From assembly GCA_026225945.1 (NCBI GenBank), contig JAMJFZ010001815.1:18869501-18933500 (forward strand): a DNA stretch of 64,000 bases, read 5' to 3'. The translations under genes and the position numbers were made by a program. The notes beneath the pieces are model-generated. The model was not told the origin of the DNA, ran no database searches, and was given only the letters and a program-made list of their open reading frames with translations. Positions 1 to 11,035 of this stretch are shown here, in pieces; the first letter of the stretch is position 1; each line of letters opens with the position of its first letter. The DNA comes from Cricetomys ansorgei (Eukaryota > Chordata > Mammalia > Rodentia > Nesomyidae).

Positions 1-772
1 AATTATATTGACCACAGAGTATGTTGATGATACAAAGCCTGTGTCAGTGGAGGTCATTCATTACAGTGACACAACTCATTCAACTCGCACCCAATAACCT
101 CAGCTACGAAAATTTCCAGATTAATTCCAGGAAAGGAGAGCCATCAAATAAAAGCTGTGTGTACGTCTCTGTCTGTTATAACTACTTTCATTTTGTTTCT
201 GCTTGGTGTCGTGTAGGACTTAAGACTGTATGTGTGGTTCTATTTCAGCACCAGGACACTTGAACAGCTCCATTGTAAGCCTTCTAACCACACTGCGGCT
301 TCCAGTTAAATTTATGCTTCACTTCTGGTGCTTTGCACAGAGGGTCCTTTCAGTCAAAACCAGACAAATTACAGAAAAACAGAAAGCAAAATACTAAGAA
401 ACATGTCCTGAAGTGATGTATAATGGTCTCAGTGATGTTTTTATTCCTGGAATGGAAAGTAAATTACAAACCTAAAACATGAAGAGCAGTATTCAGGTGT
501 TGATGATTGATAGGTGAACACATTCCTTTGGCTTTCTTTTCTTTTTCTTTCTTCCTGTCTTTTTTTTTTTAGCAGTTCTGGTGATTAAACCCATTGGCTA
601 ATGCATGCTAGCTAAGTGTTCAACCACTGAACTGTACCCCAAGCCCTTCATTTTCAAATAAAATAATCCAAGAAATATCAAACAGTAAAAAAATAAAGTC
701 TGTAACATTGCACAGTTATAAACATTTCTAAATGCATTCAAGGAAGATAATTAGAGTCTTTTGAGAGGTTAC
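1..772 (-). other. Col9a1: Col9a1 intron 4, proximal part
   Basis: Intronic. Apart from an ID-type SINE at 560-646 I recognise nothing. I searched the minus strand for the expected next NC4 exon and did not find it. Confidence 0.7.
560..646 (-). repeat. ID-type SINE, antisense
   Basis: Poly(T) followed by the reverse complement of an ID element: the complement reads GGGG-like TACAGTTCAGTGGTTGAACA then the loop and a GGGTTTAATCACCAGAACTG end. Diverged. Confidence 0.65.
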
Positions 773-905
773 CTTGTTGGAATCCTGAAGTCTACATCAC
801 TTCCCAACTTATAAGCCACTTGTAAAGCAGTGGATCCCACCACCCTCTGGACAGTCCTTCGAGATGCAGCTTTCTCAACCTGGAACTGAGAGATCAGGTC
901 AAACC
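773..905 (-). CDS. Col9a1: Col9a1 exon 4 (NC4 domain)
   Basis: 133-bp exon encoding [16 protein letters not shown], an intervening [14 protein letters not shown] stretch, then DVDFRIPT; typical first beta-strands of the laminin-G/TSPN-like NC4 fold. Donor is GTAACC. The last codon is split (AG plus one base of the next exon, Arg expected). Confidence 0.95.
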
Positions 906-1644
906 CTAGAAAGGGAGTATAAAAAGAAAAGTTGAAAATGGGACCGGTCCTAGCCCCTTCCCAAATAAACTATACTTGAAAAGCGTGCATTTCCGGTGCA
1001 ATACAGTGCTACTTGCCTGGCAAGTCATCTTGGCCAATCCTAATCTTGGGACACAGTTCACTTTCACCGTTAGAAATGGAATTGGCAGGAAATCCTGCAA
1101 AAGCAATACCATGTCATCCAATCCATCCACGACAAGGTGTTAATTAATTGATTTAATATTAAATAATATTAAAATAATATTATTAATAACTAAGCAACTT
1201 CTTAAAATACAATGGTGTACAAGCTTGCTTATGAGCCATGTGTTTAGCTCTAACTCAGTGCCACAATGATTAGAATTCATTCACCTTCAGCTTCTCCTGG
1301 AAGGGATCAAGGCATGGAATTATAGTAATAAATTATGATGGGAAAATATTCCTGCCTGAGGAAGCTGGATTTTGTTCCATTTGGAACCAGAGCTGCACAG
1401 TGTCCTGCATGGCATGGGGTCAGAAGCCTGTTTGGAAAACTTCTGGTGGTTTGGGCTAGAAATATTCCTTAAATACCACAAATTCTAAACTTACAGTGGC
1501 ATTACAGAGTCAGTCTTGAGCCAGTTCAGAGGGGCTCCCAGACAGTGCTGTTCTTGGGGAATTGACACTGCCAGAGATGAGTTCTTAAAAGTGTCATGCT
1601 CCCCCCCAGCCTTGATGAGACTCGTTGTTAACTGATTTCTTACA

Positions 1645-1694
<50 letters not shown>

Positions 1695-2596
1695 CAAAGC
1701 ACATCAAATATTTTCTCCTTATCTTCCTGACCCCAGTGTTTTGGAAAAATCCATCTACCCATCCATTCATCCATGAATTCACTTCTCAGTATCCACCATT
1801 TACCATGTGAAAGAGGCGCTATGTTAGACTCTAGGAAAAAAACACAGCTGGCCTTCCTGCCTACTGCACTCATAGACTTCCAGGCGCAGAGTTGAGCAAG
1901 GAACCAACCATCCAGCCATCTGCCCCGCCCGATGAAGGATGAAAAGGGAAAGCGTGAGGGACTGTTGGAAGTACAAGCAGTCTTCACTCAACCACAACCC
2001 TGCCGCATCACAGCCCTGCCTGCTTCTGGGGGCAAGAGATACTTCACACTCCATAAACCAAGGCTCTTACGTGGACGACGCTTAGGAGTTGCAGACACCC
2101 AGGGTCCCAGAAAACCGCATACAAAGAAGAAAACTGGAATTTTCCTAAAGAGGAAAGAACAAAGAAAATGACCCAAACAGAAATCCCTTCGGAGGGGAAC
2201 TGCTTTCATATTTTAAACCTGCCAAACCTGACTGGTGGAGGGAACCAAGTCCCAAGGCACACTACTGCCTTCGTTTCCGTTTTGAAAGCTCACTTAGAAA
2301 TTCTGCAGATAAGCGCATTTCTGACTCCAGCCGTTTCCGTCGTCGTTCTCATTGGTCACACATTCGTGGTATCTTACTATCTTACTACTCTTGTCTCTGC
2401 TCTTTTTTATCTTTGTTTTCTGCCTCTCTTTCTTGTAGCTGTCTCTTTTTTTTCTATCTCAAGTGCTTTCTCACCTGTCTTTACCTCTGACTCTCCCTTG
2501 GTTTGCACTGTCTCTCGCCTCCCTGGTATGCTACCAATACTGCAAAATCCTCACCCGCCTCCCTCCAGAGTCGTGGGCTTACCAGCAGCTCTTCAT
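773..2596 (-). CDS. Col9a1: Col9a1, collagen alpha-1(IX), N-terminal exons 1-4 (partial)
   Basis: Type IX collagen alpha-1 is a secreted FACIT collagen of cartilage and eye that decorates collagen II fibrils; its N-terminal NC4 domain projects from the fibril. Joining complement(2583..2596, 2071..2144, 1017..1094, 773..905) gives one open frame: a signal peptide starting [20 protein letters not shown], a basic KRRPR stretch, then [20 protein letters not shown], then [16 protein letters not shown] and ending in DVDFRIPT. This closely matches the long (cartilage) isoform of mammalian COL9A1 as I know it. All phases agree, and junctions are GT-AG except one GC-AG. The signal-peptide start was chosen because the ATG has A at -3 and because only this start joins in frame to the hydrophobic exon. 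The next exon (expected to begin with a LYPSG-type sequence) is not in 1-772, so the gene runs off the left edge. The short-isoform promoter known from intron 6 in other species is outside the window. Confidence 0.93.
906..1016 (-). other. Col9a1: Col9a1 intron 3, GC-AG type
   Basis: 111-bp intron with donor GCAAGT and acceptor CCCTTTCTAG. The reading frame crosses only if GC is used; no GT nearby keeps the known protein sequence. Confidence 0.85.
1017..1094 (-). CDS. Col9a1: Col9a1 exon 3 (start of mature NC4)
   Basis: 78-bp exon encoding [20 protein letters not shown] then QDDLP. It contains the first Cys of the mature NC4 domain. The 3' junction reads CCAG followed by GCAAGT, a GC-type donor with otherwise perfect consensus; the Gly codon is completed by GG at the start of exon 4. 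Confidence 0.93.
1644..1693. repeat. (CA)n microsatellite
   Basis: About 25 uninterrupted CA units inside Col9a1 intron 2. Confidence 0.95.
1735..1905 (+). repeat. L2 LINE 3'-end fragment
   Basis: Starts with CATC/CATT-rich sequence, then ACCATGTGAAAGAGGCGCTA and a 'tagactctaggaa...cagctggccttcctgcc' type body with 'actcatagacttcc', following the order of the L2 3' end (tissue-wide mammalian repeat). Strongly diverged. Confidence 0.55.
2071..2144 (-). CDS. Col9a1: Col9a1 exon 2 (signal-peptide core)
   Basis: 74-bp exon, phase 2 in and phase 1 out. It encodes the hydrophobic core [18 protein letters not shown] followed by TPKRRP, so signal-peptidase cleavage is likely after VSA. Acceptor CTCTTTAG and donor GTAAGA are both consensus. 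Confidence 0.93.
2145..2582 (-). other. Col9a1: Col9a1 intron 1
   Basis: 438-bp intron with donor GTAAGC and a long pyrimidine tract ending CTCTTTAG. No interspersed repeat recognised. The 151-codon plus-strand ORF crossing it has no family resemblance and I treat it as chance. Confidence 0.8.
2583..2596 (-). CDS. Col9a1: Col9a1 exon 1 coding part (start codon)
   Basis: Fourteen coding bases encode MKSC plus two bases of a Trp codon, followed by donor GTAAGC. The ATG (complement 2594-2596) lies in the context GGGAAAATGA, with A at -3. The Trp codon is completed by the first G of exon 2, giving MKSCWK, as in the COL9A1 family start. It is too short to be found as an ORF on its own. Confidence 0.88.
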
Positions 2597-2850
2597 TTTC
2601 CCAGTAGGTTCTCTGGTTTGTAACACTCACTATGAAGAAGGGGCTAGAGGAGCGTCACTACTCCCCAAGACCCCTTCTCTATCCTTCTAGGACTCTGCGT
2701 TTTGGCCCCAGTCTTGGTCCTTCTTGCCCCTCACAGGGCCAAATGCAAAGGGAGTGAACCAGAGGCACCCAATAGCTCTTTAAACTGAAGCAAAGGAAAG
2801 GGGTGGGGAGAGGCAGCCTGTAAGATCTGGTCCAGCCAGGGGTGTGCCCT
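2597..2850 (-). promoter_or_regulatory. Col9a1: Col9a1 long-isoform 5' UTR and core promoter region
   Basis: Immediately 5' of the Col9a1 start codon. On the minus strand a TATA-like TTTAAAG (complement of 2779-2784) sits about 185 nt before the ATG, which would place a start site near 2750. This start site is an inference. No CpG island is visible. Confidence 0.45.
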
Positions 2851-2961
2851 CAAAGCTAACAAGGTTACATTGGAGGAGGGATTGGATGGGGAAAATGCCT
2901 CGCTGAAAAGAAAAAAAAAAAAATCAGGATGTGGGGAACTTCACCAGAAAAAAATGCAGGG

Positions 2962-3057
2962 AACTGCTATAGGAATACAGTGGACGCTTTTAGAGCAGCT
3001 ATAGGGGCACAGTGGATGCTTTTAGAACTGCTGTAAGGGCACAGTGGATGCTTTTAG
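2962..3057 (+). repeat. 32-bp minisatellite, three copies
   Basis: Units 2962-2993, 2994-3025 and 3026-3057 are exactly 32 bp each, all ending GCTTTTAG, with a few substitutions between them. The array lies about 370-460 bp upstream of the Col9a1 start codon. Confidence 0.93.
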
Positions 3058-3319
3058 TGGCCGCAGGATCCAGCATGGAGCTGCTTATTAGGAGTCAGAG
3101 GGGTGGAAACTCCCTGGGGCCTTGCTGCCTAGTCAACCTAGTCAACTCAGTTCAAGGGCATAGGGAAAACTATCATCCAGGAGATGAAATCTGTAAGATG
3201 AATGGAAGCCCACCAAGAGAATAAGGAAATACATCTTAGGCAGAAAAAAACCAAATATATCATAGCCAAAAAAAAAAAAAGAAGGAAGGAGTAATAACAA
3301 GCTGAGCTCAGAGACATTA

Positions 3320-3850
3320 ATAATTAGTCATTGTGCCCTTCTACCTCAAACCCTGAACTCAGCCCTAGAGACACAGCATAGAATAACCAGGTCTCAGCCC
3401 CATGGAGCTTCCATGTGGATGGGGAGTGGAGAGACAAGACACCAAGCACCTTTATAAGACAATTTCAGATAGAACTCGAAGAAAACAATGAAGGAAATGT
3501 GTGCTAGAGAGAGGAGTAGAGACTGGTGTAGATGGAGGAGCCAGGGAAGGCTGCTCTAAGGTAATCAATTTCAATGAAGACTGAACGAGAATGAAGACAT
3601 AAGATTGAGAAAGTAGATTGGAAAAGGAAGGGTCAGGATCACAAAGAAAATATATTCCTGGTTTTGAGATTGAGCAACTAAATGGACGGGAAATTTTGTG
3701 AAATATCAAACAGGGGGAACCGAGTGAGGCATCTTGTATGTCACTGAGGAGCTGAGACTTTATTCTGGTTGTTATGGAAACTAGGATACGTCTTTAAGCA
3801 TCCAATGACATTTGTAGGCGTGTCTTTGAAAGGGGTCCTGATGTTGCTTG
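3320..3850 (+). repeat. L2 LINE fragment
   Basis: Order of motifs matches the L2 3' region: 'cagccccatggagctt', a GGGAGTGGAGAGACAAGACA segment, 'agggaaggctgctct', 'actgaacgagaatgaag', and 'gagactttattctgg'. Old and diverged. Confidence 0.55.
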
Positions 3851-4659
3851 AAGGATGGGTTAAACTAGTTTGAACAGCTTATACCAAAACTAAAGTAAGT
3901 TGCAGAAAACAAGACTAATCCACGTGAATACTCTATTTTCTGATTTGTTTTCTATTTCCTTTGTTAGCAAAGATGACCAACTCAATATATTGATTTCAAA
4001 ACCAGCAATGGATTGCAACTCGTGGTTAGAAAAATACTGGGTTGGAATGAATTGGACCCTTAAAATGCCCTCTTTCTTCCTGATGCAGGACTTGAGGCAT
4101 CACTCAAATCTCAAAGAATAGTAGGGCAAGTTCCTTGGCTTCCACACAAGTATCTGCTTTTCTTTTAAATGTGACTTTGAATGAAGTAACCATAAGCTGA
4201 TGACAATAATTAAAGATGCAGTGACTATCATATTTAATTATATTATAGGTTCGAATACAGAGAGATGCTTTAACTAGCTTCTTAATGATATTTAGTTTGA
4301 AGCATTATTAATCTGTCTTTGCTTTTAAAGTAAAAGATCCAAAGTGCCTGGTAGCATGTGTCAGTTGTATGAGGGTGCTGCAAATTAGCCACAGCTAGAG
4401 CCTGAAATTTATCATAGAAATCTCTGGCTGAGAGGCTGATTAACAATCAGAGAGTTGCTAAAACTAAGACTCCCACTGTCCTGCGCTGGGTTCAGTTTTA
4501 CTGTAGAGAAATTCCACCATGATCAAAGCTCTATTTTAAATCTACTTATTTTGGTTCTATGCCTGCAACTGCAGCCTAATCATCTAGAGCAAGCAGAGCC
4601 CCATGGTATAATCACTTCTCTGTGAAATCACTCACAAATAAACGTGCTCTCACTGTAGA

Positions 4660-4665
<6 letters not shown>
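3851..4665. other. Unrecognised intergenic sequence
   Basis: AT-rich, no coding or repeat family recognised. Confidence 0.5.

Positions 4666-4706
<41 letters not shown>
4666..4706. repeat. (CA)n microsatellite
   Basis: About 20 CA units followed by an A-rich run. Confidence 0.95.
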
Positions 4707-4710
<4 letters not shown>

Positions 4711-4984
4711 AAAAACATGGCAATGTGAACCTTGCCTACCCCAATGCTTTTCAGGGTGTTAATTTTACTTCCTCTAAAATATGATCATTTCCAGTTTCCC
4801 AAGAAGAGAAAAATCAATCCCCCCTCCATAGCACACGTGCTTCAGGGAGCTGTTGCTGTATTTGCTGCATGTGGGTCTCCAAGTTTATAGCAGATGGTTC
4901 GTGTCCTAAGCCTCATTTGCTTGCTCCAGTAAACCACGCATACTGGCCCATCAGCATGTCTCTCTATGTACTGTAAAGCCTTCT

Positions 4985-5187
4985 CTAACTGTGGAGCCAA
5001 AGGCTACATTAGAATCAATCACCAGGGCATTTAAAACAGATTATTGGGCTCCACCCGCCCCCCCCCAGAGTTTATGATTTAGAAAATTTAAGATAGGTCC
5101 AAGAACTTGCATTCTAACAGGCTCTTAAATAATGCTGGTGATGGTGGTGGTGGTAATGAGGTGGTGGTGTTCCACTGAGAACTGTTG
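4985..5187 (+). mobile_element. MER5A hAT-Charlie DNA transposon fossil
   Basis: Contains the MER5A landmarks in order: 'gaatcaatcaccagggcat', 'aaaacagattattgggctcc', 'cccagagtttatgattta', 'aacttgcattctaacaggct', 'aatgctggtgatg' and a terminal 'actgagaactg'. Nonautonomous, inactive, with a GGT expansion near 5140. Confidence 0.75.
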
Positions 5188-6620
5188 CTTATCCAAGTCA
5201 TATTCTCAACTCCATTAAGCCCCTTCCCTTTGTTGACATGATTTGCAGACTATAAACATACGATAATTACTTGCTAAATAAGATTTTTAAGTAGCTATCA
5301 GTTTAACCCATAAGATTTCCTGAGACCTCAAAAGCCCATGGCGGGGGTGGGAGGTTGGGTGTCACAGACATATTGCAATACTTACTAGACATCAGTTTTA
5401 AAAGTATACCTGGTAGAACCAAGTATAGACACCTATGGCTCCTCTTTTGCACTACCATCGTTCATCAATTCAATAATATTAACAGTAAAATTGAGTGCCT
5501 CGATTACACACTAACTTTATTGTCATTAATAAGACATAGAAAGATTAATCCCAAAATTCTTTTCACATTTAGGAGAAAGTTTAAACATAGTTCCTTAATT
5601 TGCATTCACTGCTTTCTGCTTGGCGGGAAGATCTTGTCTCCACACTAGGTGGCAGTGTAGTCCTGAAATTTGAAACCGTGGCTAAGGCATCAAAGAACTT
5701 GATTTCCCACTACTGAGTAGAAAAGTGATTTTATGCAAATCTTCTATTCTTTGTTATTTTTTCCATGTGTATAAAGTGAAGTGTTATAATTGATTCCACT
5801 TAAGAACTGCTCTCAAGATAAATGCACAAATACAATGCACTCTGACTGTTCACAAAAGCCTGTTAAAGAAAGACAAAATGAACAGCTGAAATCAATTCTG
5901 CCCTAGTAGATTAGTCACATGCATACTCTTCAGTAACCACCACCAAGCTGAGCCTTCTAGCTAACAAAGACAACCTAAGGAGTGAGCTTGGAAACCACAC
6001 AGCTTAGGTTTAAACTTTAGCTTTCGTAAGATTTTACTTTTTAGCTGCCAGAGAAATTAATCTCTCTGACTCAATTTTCTTAGTCATAAACACCAAATAA
6101 AAGAAGCACTCTCTTTAGGGACATGCTTTAAGAATTCAATAAAAACTTAATACAGAAAAAACCTTAACTTGATTTATTTTGCTATTGTACCTCATTCTCC
6201 TCGGTAACTCATTGCTAATTCAACTGCACTCGGTGTCAGTAAACGGTGGTTCATTTAGATCTCCTGAGAAATGACATGTGATTACATGCTAAAATGTTGA
6301 CAATATACACAGCTACTCGAAAAATCCACCTAGAGCCATCAAGGTGAAGCAGCTGATCGCCCTCATCCCTCCCGTTTCATACTTCTAGCTATTCATTACA
6401 CTTCCATTCTGCTTCCCACAAAACTGCTGTAAACTTGTCCTTTGAGCTCACCTCCCCATCAGGGCCCTCCTGATCACAGTACTCCATGATTTCTCAAGAA
6501 TGTTTCGCATCAGACTCTCTTTTGTACTTAATAACAATCCAACGAAATAGATGCAGCCATCCTGACTTCTTGGCAAAGAATCTAAGTCGAAGACACCTGC
6601 AGGACTTTGCAGTTAGTTAA
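5188..6620. other. Unrecognised intergenic sequence with one CTCF-like site
   Basis: No gene or repeat recognised apart from the CTCF-like motif near 5642. Confidence 0.5.
5642..5656 (+). promoter_or_regulatory. CTCF-like motif, forward
   Basis: ACACTAGGTGGCAGT matches the CTCF core CCASYAGRKGGC at 11 of 12 positions. Not part of a recognisable SINE. Confidence 0.5.
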
Positions 6621-6623
6621 TGA

Positions 6624-6650
6624 CAAAAACAAAACAAAACAAAACAAAAC
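6624..6650. repeat. (CAAAA)n
   Basis: About five CAAAA units. Confidence 0.85.
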
Positions 6651-6803
6651 TCTAGTCTACTGACTGAGTTCTGAATAAGTATGAGGAAATGTCATCTTCA
6701 CAATCACTGCAGCTCCAGCAATCGGTGCCTATAATACACTTGTGTACATGCTGACTAATGCCCCGATGAGTCCCTTTATTAAGTAACTTTGTAGTATACA
6801 TAT

Positions 6804-6804
<1 letters not shown>

Positions 6805-6836
<32 letters not shown>
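6805..6836. repeat. (GT)n microsatellite
   Basis: About 16 GT units. Confidence 0.95.
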
Positions 6837-6837
<1 letters not shown>

Positions 6838-7117
6838 ATTCTCATGTATCCACACAGATTCTTTGCTTTGGAACTAGTATGCAAATGTTTTAGAAAATAT
6901 AGAAATAGGAAATAAAGCAAGCACTCATAGTTTTGCTACCTACGGATGACTCACTGTTACCACTTTAGCATGTTTTCTTGAGTTTCTCTCTTGAGCATAA
7001 GCTGTGGGCATAGTGGACATGACACAGAACTTTACTACCTCTTTAAACGTGCGTCACTTAAATGCATTTGCTCTCACAAAAATCTAAATGTAATCCTACG
7101 TCGCATGCAGCATGATC

Positions 7118-7170
7118 GATTTCCAGCTGGGGATGTAACTCAGTCGTTGAGCACATGGTTCACAAAATAG
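7118..7170 (+). repeat. ID SINE 5' fragment
   Basis: GCTGGGGATGTAACTCAGTC then GTTGAGCACATGGTTC, a tRNA-Ala-derived ID head with its A-box region; truncated 3'. Confidence 0.7.
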
Positions 7171-7789
7171 AGTAAAAAAACCTCTTACTGGAGGTCAAAA
7201 CTCACAGCTTTTAATTTAAACTGTTACAACCTACAGGGAGAAAACATCTATACAGAAAGAGACACTTGAGTAACTGGGGGGAGACTCTGCCAGCAGCCTG
7301 CGGTTTTTAAAAGATACCTTGTCTCACCCAGAGCCATGTGGATTGTAAGCTCACAGGCAAACAGCTAACCAGAAAGCCACAAATGCATGCACAGACATTC
7401 CAGTGGTTCCTAAGGGCACCCACAGGAGCCCTTCCCTCTACCTTCTTTCGCTTCAAATCTCTCCAAAACCATGACTGATGCCAGGAATAGCAACGGCACC
7501 TGGATGGGTGACAAAGAGTCTTTGTTCTTGACGACTGAGCTTATAGCCCATTAGGAGCTGACTGGGCACCAACATCAACACAGTGATTCCAGGACCTGTG
7601 CCTGCAGGGACATCAAGGTATACAGAACTTCAGGGGATGGTGACAGAGGAGGGGAAGGATCAAACTGGCGTTATCTCCGTCTACCCTAGCCATGGGATTC
7701 CCTCTAGAATGGCAGAAGACATACTTCCTAGCTGCCAGAGACTATGCCCCAACTGTTAAAAATTTTCTCTTTTAATGGACACGACTTAT
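7171..7789. other. Unrecognised intergenic sequence
   Basis: No family recognised; GC content is higher than in the flanks. Confidence 0.45.
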
Positions 7790-7900
7790 TAGCATTGCCA
7801 TTTTGTAAATGAGGCGAGGCTCAAAAACTTTCAATATGTGGCTAAGGGAAATGTCACATAGCAAGTCAGACAACCTCAGGTTTCTCTAACAAGAGGCTTT
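7790..7900 (-). repeat. MIR SINE, antisense
   Basis: 'ccattttgtaaatgaggc', 'gaggctcaaaaactttca' and 'gtcacatagcaagtcaga' are the antisense MIR core and flanks (complement of 'cctcatctgtaaaatggg'). Confidence 0.7.
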
Positions 7901-8333
7901 GCCTACTTAACAATACATGCACGCATGCGCATGTGCACAGTGCTGGCGAAGGCTCTCCATTTCATTCTGCATTTAATTGTTGACTCTTATTTTCCTTCAA
8001 ATAAACTCCCAAACTAAAGGATTTCAAATGTTTGTGAAAATGTGTCCCTTTTACTGGCTACCAAATCAGTGCCCTGAGGGAGTTATGTTCAAGGGCTTAC
8101 CACAGTGGTGCTTTGACAAAATTGCCAACAGAAGTCATGAACACACTTCGTGCAAAATGTCAGATGCATTGTGACCATTCCTGTTACAAGGTCCCTACTC
8201 TAAAGTCTTTATCATTGACTTGGTTTATCAGGTAAGTTAAGCATGCTTCAGTGGAAGAAGGCCACACACCCCAGAATACTAAAGCAGTACAAATTGGTCT
8301 TTGTGGTTTGCTTGTGTGTTTGTTTGTTTAAGA
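7901..8333. other. Unrecognised intergenic sequence
   Basis: Nothing recognised. Confidence 0.5.
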
Positions 8334-8343
8334 ACACAAAGTT

Positions 8344-8540
8344 GGCCTGGTGGTCTCACATGCCTTTAATCTCAGCACTTGGGAGGCAGAAGCAGGTGGA
8401 TCTCTGTGAGTTCAAGGCCAGCCTGGTCTACAGAATGAGATCCAGGACAGCCAGAATTACAACAGAGAAACCCTGTCTTGATAATCAATTAATTAATTAG
8501 TTAGTTAATAATAATAATATAAAAATAGTGTTTTAAAAAG
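8344..8540 (+). repeat. B1 SINE with tail and target duplication
   Basis: 7SL-derived B1, complete from GCCTGGTGGTCTCACATGCC to the 'gagaaaccctgtct' end at 8480, then an AATT/AATA-rich tail. A 10-bp duplication ACACAAAGTT flanks it at 8334-8343 and 8541-8550. Carries the 'ttacaacagag' variant. Confidence 0.92.
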
Positions 8541-8550
8541 ACACAAAGTT

Positions 8551-9165
8551 AGGTGAGTGGAGTATGGATCTGGGAAGAGTGTAGGGTGAATGTGAGCAAA
8601 CACATTATATGAAATTCTGAAAAATCGTATCTATTTGTATAGTTTTGGTATTTTTTTCTATGTTGTTCAGTGGCTTTACCTACAACGCATTGGATCTTGA
8701 TCATTTATAATATGATGTGTACTTTATTCTTAGGAAGTTGCAGACAATACTTTTATATTTTCTTAAATGATCAAAATTTCAACCAACACTATATTAAGCA
8801 TAGATAATGCCTTCTCTGTCTTCAAGGATGGGTAGATACATACCCCCAAAAGCTGAAACATATTTTAACTCACTTGAAAGGACCCCTAAGAAAAGAGCAA
8901 AACCAAGCCATTAGCAAAGTATCCCAGCTACAGAAAATCAGAAGAGGCTGATACTGTCCAGAGGGCTTCAACTGCATCTCAGAGAAGTTTTGACACTTTA
9001 GCCAAATGCTGAGAAATGAATCATATACTACAAGGCAACTCAGAACAGTAAGGTAAGATATATAGGATGGTTGTAGATTCCATTTCTATACTTCTATTGG
9101 ATTTCCAACTTCTCCAGAACAGGTGTTTTATAATCAGAACACTAAGTAATGTTGAAATAAGAGAG
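8551..9165. other. Unrecognised intergenic sequence
   Basis: AT-rich, nothing recognised. Confidence 0.5.
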
Positions 9166-9302
9166 CAAGCCCACTGTGGTAGCATATGCCTATAATCACA
9201 GTACTTAGGAGATAGAAGCAGAAGGAGCAGCAATGCAAGATCCTCCTTAGATATTTGGAAAGTTCAAGGCCAGTCTACAATACCTGAGACCCAGTTTCAA
9301 AA
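9166..9302 (+). repeat. Old B1 / proto-B1 SINE
   Basis: 'atgcctataatcacagtactta', 'aagttcaaggccagtc' and 'gagacccagtttcaaa' follow the proto-B1 layout with heavy divergence; ends in a purine tail. Confidence 0.7.
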
Positions 9303-9307
9303 CAGAA

Positions 9308-9365
<58 letters not shown>

Positions 9366-9400
9366 AGAGAGAGAGAGGAGGGGGAGAGGGAGAGAGGGAA
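9303..9400. repeat. (GA)n purine tract
   Basis: Nearly pure GA/GGA run grown from the tail of the adjoining SINE. Confidence 0.93.
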
Positions 9401-10188
9401 TTACTTTGGTGCCCTCCTAATTTTTTGACCCATTGCCAACAGTAAAACTATTGAGGAGATCATGTTAAAATTACATGGTATCTTTAAAAAGAATTCAAAT
9501 ATATGGATCCACCCCCAAAGATGCAGATTTATTTGATCTGAGATGAGCCATAGGCATGAGAATTTCTTAAATACTCCAACTCCTTCATTCTGATCCTAGT
9601 CATTCTATGAAATACTCTAGTCAAAAGCCATTGATTCAGAGACAATACAAAAATCTAAGACTGTACTTCTGGTTGAATACACATAAAGACACACAATGGA
9701 TTTAGGAATATATTCTAAATCTAGTCTCTTTTTAATTAAGATAATGATTTTATGTGAAGTTAAAATAGAGACAAAGCTATTCACCAGATCATCTGTCTTC
9801 TACAAATATGCACACGAATGTTAGACTAAAACAGCGCATCCAAGGCTATTCAAAGGATAAACCTGGCCTAATTTTACACCAGATGCATGTGGCATCAGCA
9901 ATGAAATAGCAAAGTAATTTGAGAGAGAGAACTGTATGTTAATAAGACTCAGCTAAGAAACCAGCAGAAGTGTATTACTTTTTAAAAAATAATTGGAATA
10001 GGACTTAGTACTTTTAAGAGATCATGCAATCAAAAAGTTCACACAGCCTTGGCTTTGCACATCTGCCTATATAGGGAGCATCGGATATAAATGTCATTGT
10101 TTACTTAATTCCTAGCTTCCACATATGTTGTATAGATCAACATTCAGGTTAAAGAAACAAATGTTCATATCTAAAACAATAAAACTTG
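9401..10188. other. Unrecognised intergenic sequence
   Basis: Nothing recognised. Confidence 0.5.
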
Positions 10189-10305
10189 AGGTTGGAGCGA
10201 TGGTTCAGCCGTTCAGAGCACTTGCTACTCTTCAAGAGACTCAAGTAGGTTCACAACTGTCTGTAACTCCAGTTCCAGGAGATCCAACACTTCTTCCCTT
10301 CAATC
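10189..10305 (+). repeat. B3 SINE, 3'-truncated
   Basis: AGGTTGGAGCGATGGTTCAG head with tRNA-derived A box, then 'actgtctgtaactccagttc' and 'aggagatccaacactt', the B3-specific body. The tail is missing. Confidence 0.8.
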
Positions 10306-11035
10306 ATCAGTGAAGTCTACAGAATTAAACCCCAAATCAGAGGTCACAAAGTAAAACATTCACATTTCTGTGTTTTTATTAACTTGCTGCAGCAACAACC
10401 TCTGTTAGGTTGCTTAAGTTTGCAGCTACATTTTGTTCCTGATGAGTTTCATTTTTCAGGCCACACAGCTCTATTAGGCAAGACCCTTTTCTCAAGAGGC
10501 AGGCATGTTGTTTCTGCAATGCACAGAAGACAGTAAAACCTTATTGTCTTAATACTCATTGTGAGTGGCCCTTCATCATTTCAAACCTTTGGCTTTGGTT
10601 CACAAGCATAGAGTCTTTTCAAAAAACCTTTACCCTCATCCTCAATAATAGATATTAAAACATATCAGGAGATCAAGTCTTCCTAGACTCTCCTGTACTA
10701 CTTCTTCAACTTCAGTATCAAAAGCCCACATCCTGGGAAACTCCTCTCACCTTCATTCCAGGTTGGCAGGATGCTTGTTGACCCTGAAAACAGTGCCCAG
10801 TCTGATATAGACTCTGAATCACTGTATCCAACCTTGAGGCCAATTTTCTTCCCTAATATTGACAAATAATATAAGCCAAAGTGGACCAGATTGATAGCGC
10901 TAGACATTATGTGAGTGGTCTCTCCATTTTTCAAGGGTGTTATGTAGAATCCTCCCAACAATGGTGCAAAGTTACTGCTCTCAATCCAGTATTACAATAA
11001 GGAACTCAGGTCTCTGATAGATTGACTTCAAGAAT
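10306..11035. other. Unrecognised intergenic sequence
   Basis: Nothing recognised. Confidence 0.5.

Larger units (their letters stand above)
1095..2070 (-). other. Col9a1: Col9a1 intron 2
   Basis: 976-bp intron holding a (CA)n microsatellite, an old L2 fragment and a short A/T-only patch near 1139-1190. Acceptor is TTGCTTTTGCAG. Confidence 0.8.

Noticed and set aside
1..772. Next Col9a1 NC4 exon
   Set aside because: No minus-strand frame here gives the expected NC4 continuation; it must lie left of the window.
1988..2209. Minus-strand ORF as a 73-residue protein
   Set aside because: Only its middle is coding: it is Col9a1 exon 2 read through both splice sites into introns.
2168..2623. 151-codon plus-strand ORF over Col9a1 exon 1 and intron 1
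   Set aside because: Antisense to verified Col9a1 splice signals, no known motif, skewed composition from a pyrimidine-rich tract.
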